From CAVXWV01 sp963695415 (GTDB lineage: Bacteria > Chloroflexota > Anaerolineae > Anaerolineales > UBA4823): a stretch of 64,000 nt of DNA. The stretch covers positions 1-64,000 of the forward strand of contig CAVOGL010000003.1 of assembly GCA_963695415.1 (NCBI GenBank), read 5' to 3'. Made by a program: the position numbers and the translations under genes. The notes beneath the pieces are model-generated. The model was not told the origin of the DNA. It did not search any database and saw only the letters and a list, made by a program, of their open reading frames with translations. Positions 45,626 through 54,711 of the stretch are shown piece after piece. Positions within the stretch are counted from its first letter, which is position 1; the number at the start of each line of letters is the position of its first letter.

Positions 45626-46246
45626 AACGTTCCCTTCGTGCTGGGAATGGATCCAGCCACCTCACGCCTTGGATCGATACGCACGGCTGAATCCAATGCT
45701 CGCCCTAGCGCTTTAAAGAGCGCCTCTGCCTGGTGATGATCGTCACGACCATAGAGCACACGTGCGTGCAGGTTCATGCGCGCGGACACCGCCAGGGATT
45801 CGAAAAAATGGTTTACCAGGCTGGTGGGCGTGCCTGAAAGCATACTACCGACCTGGCTGCTGTGCCACTCTGCCTGCATCACGGTGTAGGGTCTGCCGGA
45901 GAGATCGATGGCGACGAATGCCAGGGATTCGTCCATGGGCACATAGGCTGATCCCATGCGGTTGATGCTGCGGCGGTCACCCAATGCCTGGTCGATTGCG
46001 CTTCCCATCACCAGGGCACAATCTTCGATGGTGTGGTGCGCGTCGACTTCCAAATCCCCTTCCGCGTGCAGGTCCAGGTCGATCATCCCGTGGACGGCAA
46101 CATGGCTGAGCATGTGGTCGAAAAAACCTACTCCGGTGTGGATGTTGAATTTTCCAGTCCCATCCAGGTCCAGACGTCAGCCGGACGTTGGTTTCGTTGG
46201 TCTTTCTTTCCAGTGTAATCGCTCTCACTAAAGTGTTAGTACTCAT
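45622..46246 (-). CDS. hisB: imidazoleglycerol-phosphate dehydratase (one frame break)
   Basis: HisB removes water from IGP, using Mn2+. The N-terminus MSTNTLVRAITLERKTNETNVRLT is followed by one extra base (about 46178), then the frame resumes DLDGTGKFNIHTGVGFFDHML. Metal-binding motifs DAHHTIEDCAL and GRDDHHQAEALFKAL are intact. Without the extra base the product is ~207 residues, normal for monofunctional HisB. The ATG overlaps the hisC stop (TGATG). I take the break as a sequencing error. Confidence 0.9.
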
Positions 46247-47359
46247 CAAATTCCTGTTCCTTTTAAAGCAGCCAACAGAGCGGATGTGTGCTCTGGTTTG
46301 CCAATGCTGAAGCGGATGTGGTCCTCAAGACCTGGTTTTTGGAAATATCGCACCAGGATGCCGGTTTTGGCGAGCTCCTGTTTAAGTCTCAAGGCTGTTA
46401 TTTCAGGGTGGCTTTGGTCCGGAGACACCTTGCATAAGATGAAATTCGCACTGGACGGGTAAGGATGGAGCCAGGTGAAATCCATTAAGCTGGAATACAA
46501 CCGTTCTCGTTCAGCCACGATCCAGGCGCAGCGTTGATCGATCTTTTCTTTATTCTCCAGCGATACGATGGCGGCTGTTGCCGCGGCAACAGACACATTA
46601 TACGGTTGTTTTACCTTCCAGAGCTGCTCGATCAGCCACTCTGGGAAGACGCCATAACCCACGCGCAGCCCTGCCAGCCCGCCCCATTTGCTGAATGTGC
46701 GCAGGACTACCAGGTTTTCTCGCCTGCTTACCTCATTTATCCAGCTTGATCCAGGGGGTGAAAACTCGATGTAGGCTTCATCCAGAACCAGCAACAACGG
46801 CAGGTCCAACAAGCGTTTGATGTCGTTCCTTGCTACCAGACCACCATCCGGGTTGTTGGGTGAAGCCAGGAAGAGCATCCTTGGGTGCTCCTCAACAGGT
46901 TTATTGCTGAAATGAGAACTCGATTGCAGGCACATCGATGCTGAAATCCGGCTTCCTGTGGACATTGATGATCCCCACACCGTTAACATCGCTGTCGAAT
47001 GCGTACATCCCGAAAGTTGGCGGGCAGTTCAAAATGAATTCGCCCGGTTCCAGGCAGGCGCGCATCACCAGGTCGATCAATTCGTCTGCACCGGCACCTG
47101 CCAGCAGTAACTCAGCAGGAACTCCCAGGTGATCTGCCAGAGACTGGCGAAGTTTCCGGCTCTGCGGGTCCGGGTAAACATGTGCGTATGGAAGCTCGCC
47201 CAAAGCCTTGAGAACCTCCGGCAGGGGACCGTAGGGATTCTCGTTCGCGTCCAATTTGACCAGTTTGTCAACTGGAATCCCGAGATTTTCGGAAAGGATA
47301 TCGTAAGGCAGCACCGGTTCATATGCCGGCATGTCAAGGATGTGGCTGCGGATCTTCAT
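46246..47359 (-). CDS. hisC: histidinol-phosphate aminotransferase (one frame break)
   Basis: HisC is a fold-type I PLP aminotransferase. The N-terminal frame has VKLDANENPYGPLPEV, AGAGADELIDLVMRA and NCPPTFGMY. The break is near 46920, inside IEFSFQQ/SHFSNKPVEEH. The C-terminal frame has FLASPNNPDGG, LVLDEAYIEF, the Schiff-base lysine in LRTFSKWGGLAGLRVGYG, and a final Arg region, HIRFSIGKPEH. Total length ~370 is usual. It starts four bases inside hisD. Confidence 0.9.
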
Positions 47360-48690
47360 AGTGTCTTCCGATCTGGCACACGTTCTTGGGCGGCAGCAGC
47401 ATGGGCTGTCAATGACTCGGCTTCGGCGATCACTTGAGCCAGCGCGCTCAACTCCTGGCTGGTCTCCGTGTCTAGGGCGATAATGCTGGTGATTTTGATG
47501 AAATCATAAACATTGAGCGGTGAGGCAAATCGAGCGGTACCCCCGGTCGGCATGACGTGGCTGGGTCCGGCTATGTAATCGCCTAACACTTCGAAAGACC
47601 CCTCGCCCAGGAAAAGCCCTCCGGCATGATCGATTTGCTCCGAAAGAACCAGCGGATTCTCCACTGAAAGGCACAAATGCTCAGGGGCATAATCCGACGC
47701 AAGCCTCGCCGCGGATGATAGGTCTGGTGTGACGACAATCCCACTGCGTTTATCCAGAGATTGGGCGATGATATCGGCTCGGGAGAGGAACTCGATCCGC
47801 TGCGCAATCTCTGCCTGCACGGCATCGGCGAGTTCCTTGTCCGGAGTTAGCAAAATGGCTGAGGCAAGTACATCGTGCTCAGCTTGAGCGAGCAAGTCAG
47901 CAGCGATCCAGGCTGGGCTGGCGGTGTGGTCGGCGATGACCATGGTTTCTGTAGGACCGGCGAGCCCGTCCAGCCCCACAAGACCGAAGACCTGCTGCTT
48001 GGCGAGGGTAACGAACAGGTTGCCTGCCCCAACGATTTTATCCACCTGGGGGATGGTCTCGGTCCCAAATGTCATCGCAGCGATTGCCTGTGCTCCGCCC
48101 ACCTGAAAAACGGAACTCACTGCACACAGGTGTGCGGCTGCCAGGATGACCGGGCTGGGATTTGGTGGTGTACAGACGATGATTTCTGGCACACCCGCTA
48201 CCTGTGCGGGAATGACGGACATGAGCAGCGAGGACGGCAGGGGAGCAGTGCCTCCGGGCACATACACACCAACTCTGTCAACCGGGCGGGCACGCTGCCC
48301 TAATCGCCCACCCATTACGCTGGTCTCCCAATTTGGCAGCGGTTGGAATTCGTGAAACTGGCGGATGCGTTCGGCTGCGCGGTTGAGCGCGCTGGACAGC
48401 TCCGCAGGCAGAGCGTTGTAAGCCTCTTCCAGCATTATTTGTGGGATCAGGAAGGTCTGGGGCGCCTGGTTGTCCAGCAGGATCGACCATTCATGCAGGG
48501 CAGCGTCACCGCCCATGCGAACTGAATGGATGATTTTCTTCACCGCATCTTCCGGTGTGGTGCCTTTGCCAAACAAGGTTTCGGTCCTGGCGAGTATGGA
48601 AGCGGAGAGGTTAGATCCTGTGGTGTCGCGCTTCCTGGCGGGTAGCAGGATCGATTTCTGGGCTTCTTCAAGGGTGTAAATTTTCATCAT
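47356..48690 (-). CDS. hisD: histidinol dehydrogenase
   Basis: HisD oxidises histidinol to histidine in two NAD-dependent steps at a zinc site. The 444-residue, unbroken protein has RVGVYVPGGTAPLPSSLLM, VGGAQAIAAMTFGTET, GPTETMVIADHTASP, QAEHDVLASAILLT and YAPEHLCL. It follows hisG directly; ATG 48687 right after the first codon is the alternative start. Confidence 0.95.
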   Translation of the reverse strand: MMKIYTLEEAQKSILLPARKRDTTGSNLSASILARTETLFGKGTTPEDAVKKIIHSVRMGGDAALHEWSILLDNQAPQTFLIPQIMLEEAYNALPAELSSALNRAAERIRQFHEFQPLPNWETSVMGGRLGQRARPVDRVGVYVPGGTAPLPSSLLMSVIPAQVAGVPEIIVCTPPNPSPVILAAAHLCAVSSVFQVGGAQAIAAMTFGTETIPQVDKIVGAGNLFVTLAKQQVFGLVGLDGLAGPTETMVIADHTASPAWIAADLLAQAEHDVLASAILLTPDKELADAVQAEIAQRIEFLSRADIIAQSLDKRSGIVVTPDLSSAARLASDYAPEHLCLSVENPLVLSEQIDHAGGLFLGEGSFEVLGDYIAGPSHVMPTGGTARFASPLNVYDFIKITSIIALDTETSQELSALAQVIAEAESLTAHAAAAQERVPDRKTL

Positions 48691-49714
48691 TATTTATCTT
48701 CCTGGAATTCCAATAGATTACTACGCAGGTCGCGCAGAGCCTGTGGTTCTTCTTCGAAAATATAGGCTACCGGGCTGACCACTACCCCGCTGCCGCCTAC
48801 AGCGCGCAGCTCTGCGATGGCAGAGGCAAGCTGATCCTTGCGCACGATGATGTGTGCGGCGAACCAGCCCTGATCGGCGTCGCGCGTGATCACCCGTGAA
48901 ATTGTCGGACCCTGCAAGCCGCCGATGATCGATTGCTGGAACATCAGGTTGGCGACACTCTCTGCGGAATCACCGCGCACATTGGCAAAGATGGAAAGGT
49001 TTTCCGAACCGCGGCAGGTAAGCGGTGATCAACTCAAGCAATTGTTGTGCAACGGTGAGGACTTCGGGTCGTGTCTTTAGGGCGGGACGGTTGGCGATCA
49101 AACAACCCTGGGATCGCAAGTACCAATCCATCCTCGATTGTTTTCAAACGGTTATCGCGCAGAGTGGTGCCTGTGGCAACCAGGTCAACGATCAGATCGG
49201 CATAGCCAATCGTGGGGGCAATTTCAAGTGTCCCTTCAGCCGGTATCGTCTGTGTATCCGACAAATCATGGCGGTCGAAAAACCCCTTGCTTAAAACGGG
49301 GAATTTGCTGGCAGCACGCAGTGGTCTTCCCAGTTCTTTTTTCCATAACTGTAAATCTTTCATGGTTTTTACCTGTTCTTGAGATTCCGGGACAATCACG
49401 TTGAGCGTACACGCTCCGATGCCAAGATCCTGCAGTAGAACGATCAGGTTTTCATTGCCGTTGCGTCGTTCGGAAAAGATGTCCCAGCCTGTAATACCAA
49501 AATCAACGCTGCCATCACGCACACTGACGACGATGTCACCCGGGCGCTGAAACAATACACTGAGACCGGGAAGATTGGGGATGGTTGCCCTGTACTGGCG
49601 CGGATTGGGCTTGTGCACGCGCAGTCCGGCGTTTGCCAGCAGTTCAAGTGACTCGCCTTCCAGCACGCCCTTGCTGGGCAACGCGATGCGGATTTCGGTT
49701 CTTTGGTTTGACAT
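48690..49714 (-). CDS. hisG: ATP phosphoribosyltransferase, long form (one frame break)
   Basis: HisG commits PRPP and ATP to histidine synthesis. The catalytic part shows IRIALPSKGVLEGESLELL, GDIVVSVRDGSVDFGITGWD and the PRPP loop PAEGTLEIAPTIGYADLIVDLVATGTTLRDN. A frame break near 49120 separates it from RSQGCLIANRPALK. The C-terminal HisG_C domain (GLQGPTISRV, WFAAHIIVRKDQL, VVSPVAYIFEEE) is present, so this is the long form, feedback-inhibited by histidine. No HisZ is needed. I start at ATG 49714, with GGAGG a few bases upstream, adjoining the attenuator T-tract. Confidence 0.9.
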
Positions 49715-49724
49715 AGGTTCCTCC

Positions 49725-49753
49725 AAAAAAAAACGCTCCCGTGACCGGGAGCG
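49725..49753 (-). terminator. intrinsic terminator of the his attenuator
   Basis: On the minus strand CGCTCCCG-GTCA-CGGGAGCG forms an 8-bp stem with a tetraloop, followed at once by nine T residues. It lies between the His-rich leader peptide and hisG, and its T-tract ends directly before the hisG ribosome site. This is the canonical position of an attenuation terminator. Confidence 0.9.
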
Positions 49754-49781
49754 CTCTGTGATCAGTTAGGATAAAAGGTGA

Positions 49782-49892
49782 TTAGCCACCCACAGGATCG
49801 CCAAACAAGCCGGTCAAGGATCCGGTTTGCCAGGAATGATGATGATGGGGGTATTTACCCCCTGGGGAGATTATCTGTGAGTGTCCAAACAT
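49782..49892 (-). CDS. hisL: his operon leader peptide with four consecutive His codons
   Basis: The ORF reads MFGHSQIISPGGKY, then PHHHHSW, then QTGSLTGLFGDPVGG and stops at 49782. Four CAT codons in a row (49836-49847) sense charged tRNA-His. Just before them GGGGGT-AAAT-ACCCCC forms a perfect hairpin, and GGTG/CACC surrounds the stop codon. A strong terminator follows 29 nt later, then hisG. The ATG is 7 nt after a TAGAAT -10 box, so translation probably starts on a leaderless RNA; an ATG three codons upstream overlaps the -10 and is unlikely. Ribosome stalling on His codons would control the terminator. Confidence 0.85.
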   Translation of the reverse strand: MFGHSQIISPGGKYPHHHHSWQTGSLTGLFGDPVGG

Positions 49893-49899
49893 GTGCCGC

Positions 49900-49928
49900 A
49901 TTCTAGCACAGGGGGCATGATTAATCAA
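49900..49928 (-). promoter_or_regulatory. his operon promoter
   Basis: On the minus strand TTGATT (49923-49928) and TAGAAT (49900-49905) are separated by exactly 17 bp, with a TG two bases before the -10 as in extended promoters. The -35 lies 7 nt beyond the tupA stop codon. Confidence 0.7.
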
Positions 49929-49935
49929 GTGAGGA

Positions 49936-50818
49936 CTAATTATCCCAGTTGATTGAATCTGGTACGAAGAGAGGCTGTCCGAATTCTTCCACACCAAAGG
50001 TGCTGATCTTTTCCTGGATCTCCTTCGAAATCAGCCAGTCAATGAAATCATCAGAAAGATCGGCGTTGATTTCCGTGTTTTTGTCCGGGTTGACGGCAAT
50101 CACGCCGTACGGGTTAAGAGGATAGGATCTCCCTCGACCAGCACCACCAGGTCCAATCCGGTTTTGGATTGTGCCAGGTAGGTGGCACGGTCTGAAAGTG
50201 TGTAGCCCTGCGTTTCCCCTGCCATGGTGAGCAGCTCCCCCATGCCCATGCCCGTAGAGAGGTACCATTCTCCTTCGGGTTCGATCCCTGCTGCCTGCCA
50301 GATCGCCTTCTCTTTGGTATGCGTGCCTGAATCATCACCTCTTGACAGGAACACGCTGCTGCTGGCGGCGATTTTTGCGAGTGCATCCGCTGCGGAGTCC
50401 ACGCCGGAAATCCCAGCCGGATCGCCGGATGGACCAATGATGACGAAATCGTTGTACATCACATCCTCGCGGCGAACGCCATCTCCCGCCTGCATGAATT
50501 CGTCTTCCCTCGCCCGGGCATGCACCAGGAGTACATCGGCGTTGCCGTCTTTGCCCAGCTGCAAAGCCTGTCCGGTACCTACGGCGATGACCTCGACATC
50601 AGCGTTATATTCTTCCTCGAAATCCGGAAGGATATAAGTCAACAATCCTGAGTCGTCGGTGCTGGTTGTCGTCGCCAGGACCAGCTTTTCGGGCTCAGCA
50701 GGAGTACAACCAACCAGGATGAGCGAAACACCAGGCTAAACAGATGAAGATAGTGGATCGAAATGGTACGGGTCAGATTTTGTGTTGAGATCAGTGAAGA
50801 ATAACGGGTTTTTATCAA
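49936..50818 (-). CDS. tupA: tungstate ABC transporter, substrate-binding lipoprotein (two frame breaks)
   Basis: TupA captures tungstate (or molybdate) outside the cell. Reconstructed from TTG 50818: a basic, hydrophobic signal ending FSLVF/LILVGC with lipobox LVGC (break ~50725), then EKLVLATTTSTDDSGLLTYILPDFEE, VEVIAVGTGQALQLGKDGNADVLLVHAR, VMYNDFVIIGPSGDPAGI and FLSRGDDSGTHTKEKAIWQ. These contain the TTTST and SRGD(D)SGTHTKE oxyanion-binding signatures. A break near 50125 leads to NPYGVIAVNP and a helical C-terminus. It is the last gene of tupBCA. Confidence 0.88.
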
Positions 50819-50852
50819 CTTGGTCTTTTATTGTTCCTTCGATAAGATAGAT

Positions 50853-51608
50853 TTAGTAAATCATTTCACCGTGGATGAATGCTGCTGTGCGCGGGTCATT
50901 CGGACGGGTGAATATTGCCTCGGTTTCATTGACCTCGACCAGTTTCCCGTCGAGTAGGAATGCTGTCCTGTGGGCAAGCCTGCGGGCTTGAAAGATGTTA
51001 TGCGTGACCATGACGACGGTCATATCATGCTTTTCATTGTTTTCGAGGACGATTTCCTCGATTAATTTTACATTGTATGGATCCAGGTTCGCAGTGGCTT
51101 CGTCAAGGAGCAACACCTGAGGCTCGATCACCAGGGCGCGCGCCAGTGCCACTCGCTGCATTTCGCCTCCCGAAAGGGTGCGGACCGGTTGGTCGACCAG
51201 ATTGCTGAGACCAAGCCTTTCCACCAGGGCTTTTATCTCATCTGGCGCAGAGATAAATTTGTGATCGATGGATCGTCTGCGCAACTTCAAACCATAGGTG
51301 ATGTTCTCGAAAACTGAGCGGTTCAACAGGTAAGGTCTCTGGAACACCATCGTGATCTGCCGGCGAACATGGAGTGGGATTTCGTCCCCTTCGTTCACAT
51401 GGTGATATGCGTGATCGTTGAATGCGACGATCCCGCTTGTTGGCGATTCCAGGAAATTCAACAGGCGTAAGAATGTGCTCTTCCCGGCACCACTGGGACC
51501 GATTATGGCGAGGAATTCACCATGATCGATCTCGAGATGGTCGATCGAGAGTACCTCTCGGGTTTGATATGTTTTGGTCACATGATCGATTTTATAGATG
51601 GGAGCCAT
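50853..51608 (-). CDS. tupC: tungstate ABC transporter, ATPase subunit
   Basis: A 251-residue ABC ATPase: Walker A IIGPSGAGKSTFLRLL, Q-loop VFQRPYLLNRSV, signature TLSGGEMQRVALARAL, Walker B VLLLDEATANLD and H-loop VVMVTHNIFQA. Its place between tupB and tupA and the GPSGAGKSTFLR variant fit TupC. ATG 51608 is 8 bp downstream of the tupB stop. Confidence 0.92.
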   Translation of the reverse strand: MAPIYKIDHVTKTYQTREVLSIDHLEIDHGEFLAIIGPSGAGKSTFLRLLNFLESPTSGIVAFNDHAYHHVNEGDEIPLHVRRQITMVFQRPYLLNRSVFENITYGLKLRRRSIDHKFISAPDEIKALVERLGLSNLVDQPVRTLSGGEMQRVALARALVIEPQVLLLDEATANLDPYNVKLIEEIVLENNEKHDMTVVMVTHNIFQARRLAHRTAFLLDGKLVEVNETEAIFTRPNDPRTAAFIHGEMIY

Positions 51609-51615
51609 CTTTGCC

Positions 51616-52285
51616 TCACTGCGGATCTGATGAACGACCCTGAATGAGCAGCACCACTGAATTGATGATGAAAGCCATCCCAAGCAGGATGAAGCCCAGT
51701 GCCAGTGCCTGGGAGAAATTGCCTTTGCGCGTCTCCAGCACGATCGCCGTCGTCAGCACGCGAGTGCTGCCTTCGATGTTGCCTCCCACCAGCATCACTG
51801 CGCCAACTTCGGAGATGATGCTGCCCAGCCCGGCAACGACTGCCACGATCACTCCGAAGACGGGCCTCCGAAAGCACAGCCAGTGCAGACTGGCGCGTCG
51901 TCGCGCCGAGTGAACGCACCTGCTGTTCCAACCCAGGGTCCACCCCCATCACCGCCGCCATCGTAAAGCCGGCTACCAGCGGTAACGCGATGATCACCTG
52001 GGCGAAGATCATGGCTCCAGGTGTGAACAGTTCAGGCACAAGAGGAATTGAATACTGACCTAACGGACCGCTGCGGGAGAGTAAGAGGTAAACAAACAGA
52101 CCGATCACCACCGGGGGAAATCCCATGCCGGTATACATCAGGGCAACGATCATCTTCCTTCCAAAAAAGCGTCTCAAGCCCAGGAATATACCCAGCGGGA
52201 TGCCAATCAAAGTGCTGATCAGCAGTGCGGTGAAAGAGACTCTTAAAGAAAGCAGCAGGATGTCAAACAGGTAGGGGAAGTTCAT
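51616..52285 (-). CDS. tupB: tungstate ABC transporter, permease (one frame break)
   Basis: A membrane permease of about 223 residues. The N-terminal frame (MNFPYLFDILLLSLRVSFTALLIS through LRSLGATTRQSALAVLSEA) contains several TM helices. The EAA-type loop, which contacts the ATPase, surrounds the break near 51860. The second frame continues IVAVVAGLGSIISEVGAVMLVGGNIEG and ends with a TM helix. ATG 52285 lies close to the first helix. It is the first gene of tupBCA on the minus strand and diverges from the hydroxylase gene at 52380. Confidence 0.88.
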
Positions 52286-52365
52286 CAAAACCAGACGCAA
52301 TTATAAAGGATAAGGTGTGAATGATCCTTCCTTAAGGTGGCAATATTTAACGAATTCTGGCAAGG

Positions 52366-52371
52366 TATAAT
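52366..52371 (+). promoter_or_regulatory. -10 hexamer of a likely leaderless hydroxylase gene
   Basis: A perfect TATAAT ends 8 nt before the ATG at 52380, with no ribosome-binding site between them. No convincing -35 is seen at 16-18 bp. The 94-bp divergent region is shared with tupB. Confidence 0.5.
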
Positions 52372-52379
52372 CTGGTGGT

Positions 52380-54703
52380 ATGGTCGCCAAGCAACAGTTT
52401 GATTGGATCGGAAAACCCATAACTCGCATCGATGCCGTTGGAAAGGTTACCGGTGAAACACTGTATCCAGGTGACATCAACTTACCGGATCAGGTTCACA
52501 TGAAGATACTCTTTTCCGGGCAGCCTCATGCGATTATCCGGTCGATTGATGCACATCGTGCAGAAGCACTCCCCGGAGTGCTCGCGGTTTTCACGGCTGC
52601 AGATGTACCGGTGAACGAGTACGGTTTGATCATGAATGACCAGCCTGTGCTTTGCGGTCCTGGTTCCGGCAAACCATTCGCTGACCGTGTCCGTTTCATT
52701 GGTGACCAGGTGGCTGTCATCGTGGCTGAGACGGAAGCGATTGCCTCTAAGGCACGCGACCTGGTTAAAGTCAACTACGAGCTCCTGCCTGTGGTTGTCG
52801 ATCCATTGAGCGCCATGCAGGTTGGCTCTGAGCTGTTGCACCCTGAGCGGGACAGTAATGTGTTTTGCCACTACCGCATCCGTAAAGGTGATGTGGCTGG
52901 TGGATTCGAACGGTCTGCAGTCGTGGTGCAGAAGACCTACAGGACTCCGGCTCAGGAACATGCATATCTGCAGCCTGAGGCTGGTCTTGGTTTTATTGAT
53001 GAGTCCGGAAGAGTCACTGTGATGGTCGCCGGTCAGTGGACGCATGAAGACCAGGCGCAGATTGCCCATGCGCTTAACCTGCCTCTTGAACAGGTGCGTG
53101 TTGTATATCCTGCTATCGGCGGTGCTTTTGGGGGACGGGAGGACATGTCGGTTCAGATCGTCCTCGCACTGGCTGCCTGGCGTTTGAAACCGATGCGGTA
53201 TAAACAGACCTGTGAAGGTTGTCTGGAGTCGTGAAGAATCGATCATCGGACACCATAAGCGCCATCCCTACATCATTGAGCGCAAAATGGGGCGCCGATC
53301 GTAAGGGCAAAGTAGTGGCAGCTGAAGTCAGGCTGGTTGCTGATGGCGGAGCTTATGCTTACACATCAACAAAGGTTTTGGGAAATGCCACGCTGATGTG
53401 TACCGGACCGTATGAGATTCCAAACGTGAAGGTAGATTCGTACGCAGTTTACACGAACAACATCCCCGGGGGGGCTTTCCGGGGTTTTGGCGGTCCCCAG
53501 GGCGCATTCTCGGCAGAACTGCAGATCGAAGCTCTGGCTGAAGCCCTGGGAATGGATCCGGTGCAGGTGCGGCTGCGCAACCTGCTCAAAGAAGGGTCAT
53601 TTCTTTCTGTTGGAACTCCACTGCCCAAGGGCGTGAGTATCGGCGAGGTTGTCAGCGAGTGTGCCCGGAAGGCTGGTTGGGATGTGGGAGGGGCAGCGGA
53701 TCAGATAGGGATAGATGCAGGTGACGATCCAGGCATCCAGGATCAACCTGAAACATTGACCGAAAACGCGGTGTTTAATCCAGACAGGTCCAGGCTCAAT
53801 TCGATCAAGCCATTGGGGAATGAGCCACACTTAAAACGAGGCATCGGATTCGCTTGCGCTTTCAAAAATGTAGGTTTCTCTTTTGGGTTCCCTGAACAAT
53901 GCTGGGCTTCGGTGGAACTTCACGGTGGATCTGAAATTGATAGAGCGGTGGTTTATCATGCCGGCGCGGATGTTGGACAAGGTGCTCATACCGTGTTTGC
54001 ACAGATGGCGGCATCTGCACTCTCGGTTCCAATGGATAAGGTCGAGTTGGTGGTATCGGATACTGCTGTGACTTCGGATTCGGGCAGCGCTTCTGCTTCT
54101 CGGATGACCTTCATGGCTGGTAATGCCATCCGAGGCGCATGTGAAACGGCTTTGCAGAAATGGTATGCTGAGGAACGACCCGCTGTTGCCCATCACCAAT
54201 ATCGCCCTCCTGCCACGACACCCTATGACCCTCAGACCGGGAAGGCAGATCCAAATTTTGCTTACGGTTACGTGGCTCAGGCAGTTACAGTTGAAGTGGA
54301 CACAGATACTGGTGAAGTACGTCTTCTGGACGTCATCTCAGCGGATGATGTTGGTAAAGCGATCAACCCACAGCTTGTTCAAGGTCAAATCGAGGGCGCG
54401 GTTGTCCAGGCTGCTGGATATACCATCCTCGAAAATTTTGTACAGCAAGATGGCTTTGTGCGTACCCCGCACCTTTCTACATATCTGATCCCTACGGTGC
54501 TGGATATCCCCGAGCGTGTGCAGTCGTTGATCCTTGAATACCCAGATCCGCTGGGTCCATGGGGAGCACGCGGGATGGCGGAGATGCCGTTCCTGCCCCT
54601 GGCACCCGCTATTGTTGCAGCCGTCCACAATGCAACCGGCGTGTGGTTTGATCAGTTTCCCTTGACCCCAGAGCGCGTTCTGCGTGGGCTGGGAAAAATA
54701 TAA
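52380..54703 (+). CDS. molybdenum hydroxylase large (Mo-binding) subunit, xanthine dehydrogenase family (one frame break)
   Basis: A protein of ~774 residues: IGKPITRIDAVGKVTGETLYPGDI, then YPAIGGAFGGREDMSVQI (cofactor loop), a break near 53220, then VWSREESIIGHHKRHPYII, GGAFRGFGGPQGAFSAE, VYHAGADVGQGAHTVFAQ and GARGMAEMPFLPLAP with the active-site Glu. No FAD or FeS subunit adjoins; the fused FAD/2Fe-2S protein at 22933 is a candidate partner. Substrate unknown. Neighbours are tupBCA (divergent) and the YqeB/YqeC maturation genes, which supports dedicated cofactor supply. Confidence 0.87.
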
Positions 54704-54711
54704 ACATACTG

